64,000 nt of DNA from Parus major. Its lineage: Eukaryota > Chordata > Aves > Passeriformes > Paridae. The notes under the pieces were generated by a model. That model was not told the origin of the DNA and searched no databases. It saw nothing but the letters and a program-made list of their open reading frames with translations. Shown here in pieces: positions 37,830 through 48,939 of the stretch. Positions within the stretch are counted from its first letter, which is position 1; each line of letters starts with the position of its first letter. The DNA lies in the NCBI RefSeq assembly GCF_001522545.3, contig NC_031774.1, forward strand, positions 19,434,749 through 19,498,748, written 5' to 3'. Position numbers and translations under genes: made by a program.

Positions 37830-38074
37830 ATAATCCCTTTAGTCACTTTGGGTCACCTGTCCCAGCTGTGTCTCCTCCCAAACTCCCAAGCATCCCCAGT
37901 GCTGGCCAGTGTGGCAGCATGGAAAGAAGAAAAGGCCTTGGCTCTGGGTGAGCTCTGCTCAGCGATAACAAAAACATCTCTGTGTTATCAACCCAGTGCT
38001 CAGCACAAATCCAAAACACAGCCCCATGCCAGCCTCTGTGAATGATATTAACTCTGCCCCAACCAAAACCAGCA
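37830..38074 (-). mobile_element. 5' (U3) half of an ERVL-like LTR, same family as at 13.5 kb
   Basis: In reverse orientation the element starts at about 38074 (complement of AACCAAAACCAGCA). On the plus strand it reads ATCCCTTTAGTCACTTTGGG, TCACCTGTCCCAGCTGTGTC, GAAAAGGCCTTGGCTCTGGG, GTGTTATCAACC and CAGCACAAATCCAAAACACAG. All of these are landmarks of an avian LTR family I recognise. The copy stops at about 37830, before the TATA box, so only about 245 bp of U3 remain. It looks better preserved than the 13.5 kb copy. No retroviral coding sequence is attached. A 65-codon plus-strand frame over it is a chance frame. Confidence 0.82.
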
Positions 38075-38355
38075 AAGCTGAAAAGTTATTTTAAGTTTTG
38101 AGTGATGTTGTCCCAGAGAAAAGGTAAATTTAGTTCATGGATGTATCAACTTTAACATGCCTAAGGCACTTATTTTGCATACTCATGCCTAAGGAAGACA
38201 CAGTGGGTATACAATCTCCAGTTTTTTCTATCACACTGATATAAATAAAACAGAGTTGGAAAAGCAATAAAACATGCACACAAGAATTTTCCCCATGCAC
38301 AGAATGGTGGTTGTTATGACAGTAATCATCTATACTGTTCTCTCTATAAAAAATA

Positions 38356-38455
38356 GCAGTAAAACAAAACAAACAAAAAACCAACATACACATCCTCACT
38401 CCAGCCAAAAAATCCAAAACAACCAAACAAAAAAACCCAACCAAACACAACTTTA
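38356..38455 (+). repeat. A/C-rich low-complexity tract
   Basis: About 100 bp are dominated by runs of A broken by C on the plus strand (AAAACAAAACAAACAAAAAA type), near the LTR fragment. The open frames here are composition artefacts. Confidence 0.8.
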
Positions 38456-40797
38456 AAGGAGATTTAGATGACACACGACAAAAAAAGTTTCTTAGCTGAA
38501 AATAGTTGTTAATGGGTCAACCCGAGATATTTAAACAAAGCACATTCTTAGAGTTTAGGAACCATTTCAAGAAAGAGTTCTCAAATTCCAGCATCTGTAG
38601 CGTGGAGATTTATCGAGATGATCTTCCTATTCCTTCTATATAGGAATTTATGTTACTTCACAGATGAGAAAGGTACTTTAGCTGTCATTTAAAAGTTACA
38701 ACTAATACATTCATTGCAACTGTTACACATTAGACTTTGCCAGATGTTCATTCATCAGCGATTGCTACAAGCTGCATGGTAACTAACTTGGAGAGCTCCT
38801 ATTAAAATGCGACAGGTTGAACATTTTGATGTTTAGGAAAGTGCATGGTGCATTTTTCAGTCTGTTTTGATTCTAAGATGTACATCAGAGATTTCTTGGT
38901 TGTGGTTAAAAAATAGCAGCATTAGCTGTTTCACCAGCATTTATTATAAATCTATCCTACATGTAAAATCATTATAAGTAATATTAAATAACATTTACTT
39001 CATATCCCTGTCATCTGAGAATGTGATGCTTTCCAAATACTAAGTGATTACAACTCTTTTGTCAGGTGACTTTTTTGTATAATACCGATTTTCTCTGAAA
39101 AGTGTTGGCAACTAAAGAAACTAAAGACCAGAACGGAGTAACCAAAAAAGGTTCTTTTCCTATTTTCACTTAAATTCCCTTTTCATACACATGTCTTTTC
39201 TTGAAGATTTCATAAAAAGCATACAAAATAAAATAATTTTAAGTTTTTTCACATTTAAATAAAGATACTGGGAAAACATCAGATATGGTTGATTATTTAC
39301 CTGCTGCTAAATTTTTGCATTTCAAAACATTTATTTACAGCAGTCAGTATCAATGTCTTGCACACCTGTCAACTCCCATCAAGCACCACATTTCATAAAA
39401 AGTTAACTGTGATCCAGATAACATCCCATTCAGATGAAATGCAAGCCAGTTCCATTGTGTTTTTAATGTTATAAACCAGCTGTGTATCGCATAAGACTCT
39501 TTGCCTTGGTATCCAAAACAAGGGTGAGAAGAACTCCTCCTCAGCTCCCAGTGTCCCCAGTGAGGTTGCACACTTGTGGTGTTAAGAGAAGCAGATTACT
39601 CTTTCCACACTAGATTGCATACAAGAATTCTCTCAATGTGGTTTTTCAACTAGAGAATTCAATGTGTTTATGACTTCATTAAACCAAAATTGTCAGATGG
39701 ATCAGAAAAACAAGAAAAAGCCTGAATAGTGTCCATAATGAAAAAAAAAAAAAGGCTCTGGACACTTTGAGCTGAAAACTAGACTGTCCAACATAGGAGT
39801 AAAGAATAAACCAGAGGCAGTGCAACTGATGTTTACTGACATTTACGATTTTGTATAACTTTGAATCCTAAGCTTTGTGGTTGCTAATGTTCAAATTAAT
39901 GCTTCAGAATGAAAAGTGACTGCTCCAAGTTTCAAGAAAATCCATTTATCCCCAAGTCACAAGATCATTTGCAAGAATAGTGTCTTGATTTTCTAAATCT
40001 CTAGGAAAATTTGCTACTGATGTCTGATAAAAGAATGAATGTGATGGACCAGAGTTCCACAGTGACTCATCCAAGTATTTTTAAGAATGGTTTAGTAGGT
40101 CTTTTAAGTTTTGATGTATGTTGATCCTAACAAATGCAAGCCGTAATTACAGCAGTAGTGGGTTAATCTGGGATATTTAGAAATGTATTTATTAAAAGGG
40201 CAAGCATACAAGTCTAGTAATATTTACAGGGAAATATTGCTAATTTTACAAGATATACCTAGATCTCAATTATTATGGGATTTCATTTTAATTCAGTAAC
40301 ATTAAAAACATTAGCATCTGAAAGAACAACCTTCTGGTTTACCTATTACCAAAATTAATTAATGCTTCAAAGAATACCCACAAAAAAAGGGAATTATAAA
40401 CACTAGAAAGTATTTAAAAGACTGAAAATATGAAGTACTAAGACATCAGCAATGTTGTCTCTAAAATTCATATGCGTTCTTCATTTGACTTAACAGATGC
40501 AGAAGATAAAACAATCATTACTGGAAAAAAAAAAAGGGAAAAGGAGCAGACAGTCATCATGATTACATAGATACATGTCAGATTACACTCACTGTCTAGG
40601 AAAACACTGATCAGAAGTGTCCTGTACTCTGATTTTGCAACACTAGTGGTATACCCCTGTAAGCAATTAAATTTTGTTGGACATTTACAGCAAAATACTG
40701 TAAATGAGGCTGAGTAGTTAACCAAAACTAGGTTGTTGAGACATCCAGCACAATGATTTTCCATTATCCAGTCAGTGTTAACCTGAATGGACAGGCC

Positions 40798-40845
40798 AAG
40801 TTAAGATTTGTTCTGAACCCAAGCTAAGATTGTTGTTCTGAGCCC
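40798..40845. repeat. Imperfect 23-25 bp tandem duplication
   Basis: AAGTTAAGATTTGTTCTGAAC-CC is followed directly by AAGCTAAGATTGTTGTTCTG-AGCCC. The two differ by a few substitutions and a 2-bp indel. Confidence 0.75.
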
Positions 40846-43800
40846 ATAAAATCTACTCTGTAGTCTCTCTGATTAATTAGCCTCGATATCTGTCCTCAGT
40901 GTTGCATATTGCCTTTTATTTAAAAGGAGTAAGAGAATATGAAAGATTCCAGACATGTGTTGCCAAATCTTTTTTACCTTAACTTTTTCTGCTCAAATTC
41001 TGATCACTGAAAGAGCTGAAAAAACCAACTTAAGCATTATTTATTGCATTTCTCAATAGTAATCAAAGATATTCCTAATCAAAGGCGGGAAATCTATTCT
41101 CTTGCTAAAATAATGGCAAAGGTTGTATGACAAAGCTCTCTAGTAATCACTAAATCGGTATTTTCTTTCAGTTCAAGTTACACTGCTAATTTCATAGAAA
41201 AGAAATTTTCAGACAATAAAGATATTTAGCACAATTTGTTATCTGGAAGTAGACCAAAAAAACTCCTACTCTTTTTTTATTCTGAGTGTAGTGGAGAATT
41301 TAATTTTGCAACATACAACATGAAAGTATTGCTATATCCTCTAGAAGAGATTTATGAAATGCTCAAAATAGGAATTTGTATCTTAATTTAGTGTCCAATT
41401 CAGAGAAATAATCCCTTACCAACAGCCAGGCAGACAAGTGGTGCTACAGTACTTTATTCTGGTTTTCCTTGTGTTATGCAAAGATTTATAGTAAATATGT
41501 ACTTTTCCCCTTTGCAAAGTGATCCTAACAGTTTTAAATATTGTTTTTCCCTAAAAAACGCCTTCTAAACACAAGTGAATGGAAACTGTACAGATACTGT
41601 TCTACCTGACTCAGTGAGATGTCCTTCACCTTCTTTAAGGCAATGCAGGGAATGCAGAGGAAAATGCAGGACAGTAGTTTCCAGGTTAAAAGTTTAAATG
41701 TGTAATGTGTGCTGTATTTAACCAATAGAAGTCTGAGTAGATCAAAACCCATGGCAGGTTCTTCTGTATCTTGACACCTTTATTAAGAGTCCAATTGTTT
41801 TAAAGTACAAGTGTAATGCAAGTTGTATCCACTTCAGAGAAAGACTATACCTCTACAATATAACAATTTATATTAAAGAATCTAACTAGAGAATAGCATA
41901 AGAAAGCAGTGAATTTTTTTCTGTCTTAAAATTCATCATCATACACAGAGACTAGGAACCTTTTGCTCCCAGGGATGGTTGATATTTCAACATCATCAGT
42001 AATTAATGTCTTTCGTTTTTATAAGTTAGAGATGTAAATTCTTTGAGACTTGAAGCACCAGCCTTCAGAGATGTCCAGGTAATTTTTAATTGGTCAAGAC
42101 AGTTAATGTTTGTCTGCATAGAGAGCTAAGCCAGTGACTGGATCCCATACACTCATTCTTTGGGAAGCACATTCCCTGCTTATAGACAGAGCACAACAGA
42201 CCCACTTTATCAGAAAGGGGATACACAACAGCTTGTTTCAGCTCATTTGCTGACAGGTGTTTTTCCTCAAAGACAAAGCCATCATCTTGGAAAACAGGTT
42301 AAAACCAGGGAAGAAGGAAAAGCAGGCAAATAATATTTTTTTTTTTGTTGAAACAATTTCAACAGAGCTATAATTACTGCTAAACCCTAAAACAATTGGG
42401 GTCCAGTTGATATGCACCTGTGAGGAAGTTATAGTATATCTCCTGTAGACAGAGTGAGTGGGAGAAAAGCCAACCAACTTTAGCAAAGGAATGTCTTTTC
42501 CACCTTTTATTATCTTCCATTACAGTCTATTTTCCTTTAGCATTTTAAAAACCTTGCATCAGTTCATCAGCCTGCATTACTCGAACAGTCCCACCAGTTT
42601 GGTACAGCACATATTATTTCTCAGCTGAGGATCTGTGCTTGTAGTAAGCAAACACCATCACACACACCACTACCTTGACAGATAAGCTCAATTTCAGCTA
42701 TTGAAGCTTCTATTCTTTCTCACTCCACATTCCCAAAACTCACCTGATGTAGCATATACAGTGACTTGATTCACTAATAATTTTTTTATCCTCTGTCTTA
42801 TTTTAGTGATGAAAATAAGCAAAAACTGAGATTTACTGGTTCTCAGTAAAATAAGTATTCAGAAGGGATTATCTAGAAGCCCCATAGCAAAGACTGGATG
42901 TATTTCTCAAAAACCTTACAAGCTAGTCATTTAGCTGCTCTCACATGGCATGGTTTCTGTGGCAAAGAACACCTTTCTACATTCCTACAAAACAAAGCCA
43001 TCCAGCACTAAATGTGAAACAGCTTCCTACAAAGCCAAATAACTGACCTCAAAACCAGCTTGATTCACACTTCCTTGGTTTTACCCCACTCCTCCCTTTA
43101 CAACCCCTTTATAGGACCCCTTAATAAGGGTCACTACTGGCAGCCTGGCCTGCCTGCTCCTCTTGGCTGATTGCTGAAAATGCTCCATGCAAAATAAAGC
43201 TCTGCATAGGCTGAGAAAAATACTCATGAGTTCCAGGAAAGGTTTGGGCTTCTGACTGGGAATCATGATTCTTCAAAGGACACTGCTGACTACAGACACA
43301 GATGTTGTACGGTGTAAAAGCATCTCCAGCACAGAAAGAGCTGCGAGCCTCAAAACTCATCTCAAATTATTAGAAGTTTCATACTCTATTATAGTACAGT
43401 CCTACTGCACACTAAAGGGCAGGAAACTGCTGCATAGTAAGTAACAAAACCATCTTTGTAATTGCCAAGTCTCTCACACATGCATCTATCAGATGTGAAG
43501 TTAAAAATAAAATAGAAGCACATCACGGTTGCCAAGCTTCTATCATTAAATGAGGTGGAAAAAGTAATTTCACAATAGAAAGGATCAGTATTGATGTGAA
43601 GCTGCATTTTTTTAAGCCTTAACTTTTAATGACTATATTCCTCTAAATCTGATAGAAATCTTCACCTAAAAGAATAAGAAAAGGAAAATAAATCAAAAGA
43701 AAAAAAAAGAATAGAAGAGCCAAACAATGTAATCATGATCTCAGGTATTTCTAATTAATTTAAATTTGTTGAAAGTGTTTGGAATTTTTTTCCGCCACAG

Positions 43801-45203
43801 TATAACACTAAGTGTATACTTTAATTCTAAAATTAATGCAGACACTCAAAAACACAAAATCAGTCATCAGAAAAACATTCTTTCAACAAGAAAGACTGTC
43901 CTCTGGATAGAACATGTATTAGAATTTGATTTTAAATTCAGGGAATACTAAATGTGTAAAAAAAGAGTAATAAAATTTAGCATAGAATTATGGGTTCTCA
44001 AGACCTTCAGGACTGAATTTCAATCATGAATTTTATATAAGTAATTCTTTGAAGAAAGAAGATCTTTTTACCAGTTACTGAAGAATGTCAACAATTACAA
44101 TTCATTTCATGATTCAGAAATGTCAGTCAAAGTTACAAATATTCAGATGACATTTCTTTTCCATGTTTTGAGTCACTTTGAGATTCTTAAGAATTTACTT
44201 GATCTCTTAAGCCTTGGGTACCTTTATATGCAGTTAGGATAACAAGCTGAAAATCTTTAGGATTTATGGTCTATGTGAGGAAAAAAATTGAATAAAGATT
44301 ACGAATGAATAACTACTCCATAGTTTGTCATGTCATAGAGTGCAAATAATTTTCAATTATTCTTGGGTTCAAAAAATTAATTTAATTCCTATCCTACTTA
44401 TATGTTCTCTATTGTGATGTGTCTGTGACATTCAGTCAGATCAGAAATAAGTAATTTTTAAAAAAGTTCCTTCATATTTGTTGTCATCAGCCAGGAGAAT
44501 TTTAGTGGACTGGCCGAACCTCAGAGAACATGAGGACAAAATTACAACTTTCCTACTCTGATTTAACAATTAAATACCCCAAGAGGTCAAGACTGAGTTA
44601 CAGTGAAGGGGGCAGAAGACAATAGTTGTTTTATATGCATTTAATAGTCTTTTGTTTGGAGAGTACAGTTAGGGATTTTGTATTCAAAAAGCTTTTGGAG
44701 GTAATAGAATTCAATCTAAAAAAGAGAATAGGTGCTAATTACAATGTGCAATAGACCAGAACAGCACTAAAAGTGTACAGTACAGGACAATATCTGTTTA
44801 GAATACAAACCATGTATTTCGATAGGTAAGGCAAAATTATTCTACATAATCTTCAAATGCTGATTTTCCAAGTCAACAATATCATTCTTTGTTTAAAAAT
44901 ACACAAATTAGATGAAATTTAATGAATTTGCCTCTTTTTCTTGTTTGTAGATTCTTTGTAGCATACACTTGTCTGGAAATAAGGTTAAAGAATGCTTCAT
45001 TCTCACTTTATAAAATTCAAAATTGCATTCCAATAAATTATTTTCTTTCAAATTTTTCATGAAGAGGCAAAAGATGGGAAGCCTTATGAAAATAAACTCA
45101 CACAGTAATTTGATGGCTGAAGCCATTTGCTCAGGATTGGCCAGTTTTGGTCTGAAGGAAACGTGCAACTTTTTTTAAGCTATTTTTACACTTTTGCAAG
45201 TGC

Positions 45204-45364
45204 TAAAAAATAAGCCAAACAAAAAATTCACTACAAAACTTAAACCAAACATTGCATGAAAGAAGCACCAAACAACCAAAAGAAGTGACAAACAAAGCCC
45301 AAAACCCAAGAAAATTTCCCTCCATCACAAAAAAAAAATAAAGTAAAAGAAAAAGAAAAAAAAT
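45204..45364 (+). repeat. A/C-rich low-complexity tract
   Basis: About 160 bp are dominated by A with scattered C and some G, ending in A-rich runs near 45330-45361. Minus-strand frames over it (about 63-67 codons) read as Phe/Leu-rich artefacts. Confidence 0.8.
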
Positions 45365-48300
45365 GGTCCTTGTCAAAACCAAGGGTACAGTGGAAGTAGA
45401 AGCCATATGTACAAAAGTATTTTTCTTTCATTCTGACCTTTTTTAGATGGAGCCCAAAAGGTTCCCTATTGGGGATGCACTTTTTTGTTTTTCATATACA
45501 GGCCATGAAGAAAGAAAATTCTCCTTTTTGGCTTTATGACATTTGAGGTATCAAGGTTTTGTCTGCATATGAATCTGTCTGTCCTGCCTTCCTTACGTAT
45601 CTTTAGCACCAAAAAGCATCCTGTTTCTTTAAAACTTATGGCCATTGCAGTGCCATAGCAGCAGCTTTCAGTATGTATTCCCTCCTCCCAGCACAGGGTG
45701 AACTGCACTTACCAACCTCCTGTACAGCTCTGGGAGCTACAGTGAGGTTATAAAAATCTACACAAGATCACTACGTCACCAAAGAAAAACACCCAGTATA
45801 TGCATTTCTGTTTACTGCATTTCTTTAGAACTTTCAAGCAGTGAACAGGCCCTTCAAAACACCCTAAAATAAAGAGAGCAAAGTGTTTCTGTTTATTAGA
45901 AGAAATCCCCTCTCACCTTATGTGGTCCTTTCAACAAAAACACATTCCACACAGTTGGCTGCTTTAGTCAAAGTGCACTTTTCTTGCAATTTATCTGCTG
46001 GGCTTTTACAAACCATAAATTGTCACTTTGTCACTCTGCTGACTGACAGCCCGTCGCACACTGAGCTGCAATATCCAGGGGTTTTAAACTGACAGTATAT
46101 TACTGTCTAGCATCAGCAAGTCCCAACTGATTTAAGCTGTAAATTAAATGCCCTGATGGTTGTAATACAGTGATATATTACTAGACTCAATGCAGGTTTT
46201 CTTTTGCAGTGGAAATGTGGAAAATAAAAGTCCCTGGAGTCCCACCCAGAGTGTGCATATTCCATAATCTTCAAACAAGTCAGTGTGAAATCCAGTCAGC
46301 AGAGGCTTTCAGGGAAATAGAGTTATGGAGCCAGAGGACATCAGCTGTGAAAAGCAGATGCTGAACATGGTCCTGGGTTAACAATTCTCCTGTTTTTAAA
46401 TACTGACACAAAAGGAGAACTAGATAGTAACAAACCTTGAACAAATTCTAAGTTGAAGAGTAGCTGCAACAGAAAACGTGGTAGAAAAGCACACAGGTTT
46501 TTTTTCATTTAAAGAGGCTGTTCAGTGTTTAGGGGTCTGAGAAATAAAGGATTAATTCCTAGTCTTTAAGAATTATCAAAAATCCCTGTGTAGTACTTCA
46601 TTTTTGGTTTTACTGTTAAAGAGTAAAATCAGAACCTAAATTTTACCATTTCTATGACTGAATCCTAGTTTTTAAGAATCAAAATCAATATGTTTTGAAC
46701 CTTGGACCTAGTAGAAGGTTGGCTTCTTTCTTTCTTTCTGTTTGTTTACAGAACATATTTGTTTTGGGGCTCAGTGCATCTGGTATTATCCTTTAAAGCA
46801 CAAAAAATGTTATACACATAACAAGAATTTATTTATCCACCTTCTCTGAAAGCTTCAACAGCTCCAGTTGAAGACTTTTCCAAACTTCTTATGACTCACA
46901 CTTTCTTTGCCGTCCTAAAATTACAGTATTATCACTTTAGCTTGTAAAAGATTCACTGTACAGTGCTTCACAGTATTTCTCAAGACAACTTTCCAATTTA
47001 GCTTTTTTTATCATACAAGTGTAGTTGGGGTACACTTGCTTAACGGTGATTAAAAGCCTACTTTTAGATGGGTGCAAAACCATGGGTGAAAATCTAGTTC
47101 TAGGCTGTAATAAAGCATGATATTTGAAAAAACTGATTCAGGAAAACATCTTAGCAGTTTTCAGTACAAAAAGTTAATTAATATATATATACTTGAATGA
47201 GAATCTGATTCACTAAGTAGAAAAAAAAAATCTATGAACAGACAAATATTAATTGTTCTGGACAACTACACCTGGCCAGGTGAATTATTTAAGAAAGTGA
47301 GGTCATGTAAACAATTACTATTATCATTATGTTTTTCCTCAGGAAGATAAGACCATTTATTCTTGGTTGTATGTTAGTATGTAAGGTTTGTTTCAGTTTC
47401 TGTAAATACTGAAAAAAATCACTTCCAGTGGATACTGATATTATTCAGAAACCAGAGCAGTTGGTCAAAGGGTAAAACCTTTGCAAAGTCTGTGTGGGAT
47501 CTCTATTTAATACTTATGCCACCTGCCAACCCCAGAGCTTCATAAGGAGGCAAAAAAGACAGGCCTCCTTCTAAGCCAGGTTCTTGGGTGAAAAATTTCA
47601 CTGCAGCCTTGAACAACCAGGATCTCAAAATCATGACAGCATAAGAATTATGGAAGGGGCAAGGTGGAAGCTGGAAATGCTGCAGTGTTCATTATTTCTA
47701 AAGGTTTGAATTACCATAATTTCTGTTTCCATGGTGATTTTAATACTGATGTAATTTTTGGAAGATCTCTGAAACTCATCTATAGGTAATTAAATCTGTA
47801 TCATCCTTCATCCCCTAGGCACCTGAAGTTATGTTTTCATTCTGTGAGTATACATTTCTTGGACATTAATAAAGATAGAAGTTGCTTCTTAAAATTGACA
47901 GAAGCTTATTAATAAATACTGGGATTACAATGTAGACTATAACAAAGGAAACTTCCCTAATATTAAAGAATGCATACTTGATATGAAAACTAAGAGGACA
48001 TTTTTGCAAAATCATTCCAAGTGTGGAATCATAGACAAGAATCAAATGGACAAAGTACATCTCACTCAAAAAACAGGCATACTCACATACAATCCAGCAC
48101 TCTGAGTTAGGCTCTACATGGTTGCCCTTGTATTACTTAGGTTTTACAAAATCAAAGTTTGTATAACACATTGGGGGAGGAGGGGAAATAAAAGCATAAG
48201 GCAGTTCTAGCTTCTGTTACTATTAATTTTGTACAAAAATGGTATAAAGATAGCTAACACTGTATGGATTTCTTTTTCCTTAATGGATGGAAGCATCCTG

Positions 48301-48843
48301 TTAGCACAGTACCATGAATGCTTGAGGGTAGAAAAGATCATGTGCCAATTGGCACCTTATCAACATTTAATCTGCTCTTTGGGTTTATTTCATTTCTCCT
48401 TTTCTCTTCCTTTTTTTTTTTTTTTTTCTTATAAGGCTTTGTATTCACAGTAATCTCATCTGAAATTGATCTGCTTTCATAAAACCCAAAAGTTCTAGCT
48501 GCTCATGATTTGACTTCCGCAGTAGATGCAATCCATTTTTCACTCCAGTGTAAAATTTGGATAGTAAAGCACTGCAAATAGACTAATATCTTATACTTAT
48601 TTTCTAAGAATTGGAAGGAGAGAACATTTTAATAATTAAAAGACATCAAATATTGAAATAATGAAACCATTTTTCTGGGATAATATACATGCATATAATT
48701 AATTTACAGAGCAAGGAGGGGGTTAAGATAAGCAAGGAAAGAGAACAGAAGTATTCAATTTACCTTCCATTTCTGTTGCTCAAGTTTATGTACCATTGGT
48801 ATGACACAAACTATTACTACTTGTCACATGGAGAGGTCTAAGG

Positions 48844-48844
<1 letters not shown>

Positions 48845-48914
<70 letters not shown>
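48845..48914 (+). repeat. (GATA)n tetranucleotide microsatellite
   Basis: 70 bp of GATA, about 17.5 units, uninterrupted by eye up to the C at 48915. Followed after a 7-bp interruption by a second tetranucleotide run. Confidence 0.97.
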
Positions 48915-48921
48915 CAGAAGG

Positions 48922-48938
48922 GCTAGCTAGCTAGCTAG
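48922..48938. repeat. (GCTA)n tetranucleotide run
   Basis: Four units of GCTA directly downstream of the GATA array. The unit is self-complementary (contains CTAG/TAGC), unlike its neighbour. Confidence 0.93.
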
Positions 48939-48939
48939 A

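Larger units (their letters stand above)
38075..48842. other. Unique non-coding DNA with possible regulatory stretches
   Basis: 10.8 kb with no recognised gene. There are two A/C-rich low-complexity tracts (38356-38455, 45204-45364), a 23-25 bp tandem duplication (40798-40845), a short TTTC run at about 46725-46740 and a T-run at about 48410-48428. Two stretches stand out as clean complex sequence (about 38500-38850 and 45880-46400). Open frames are at most 114 codons (minus, 38130-38474) and carry no motif; that one partly reads the A/C tract. Confidence 0.5.

Noticed and set aside
37848..38045. 65-codon plus-strand frame
   Set aside because: It lies wholly inside the LTR fragment and is non-coding there.
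46556..46690. Two similar segments (CCTAGTCTTTAAGAAT and CCTAGTTTTTAAGAAT) about 108 bp apart as a duplication
   Set aside because: Similarity covers only about 20 AT-rich bases and does not extend. Chance is likely.
48845..48938. CRISPR-like direct repeat array
   Set aside because: It is simple tetranucleotide repetition without spacers, in a eukaryotic genome.
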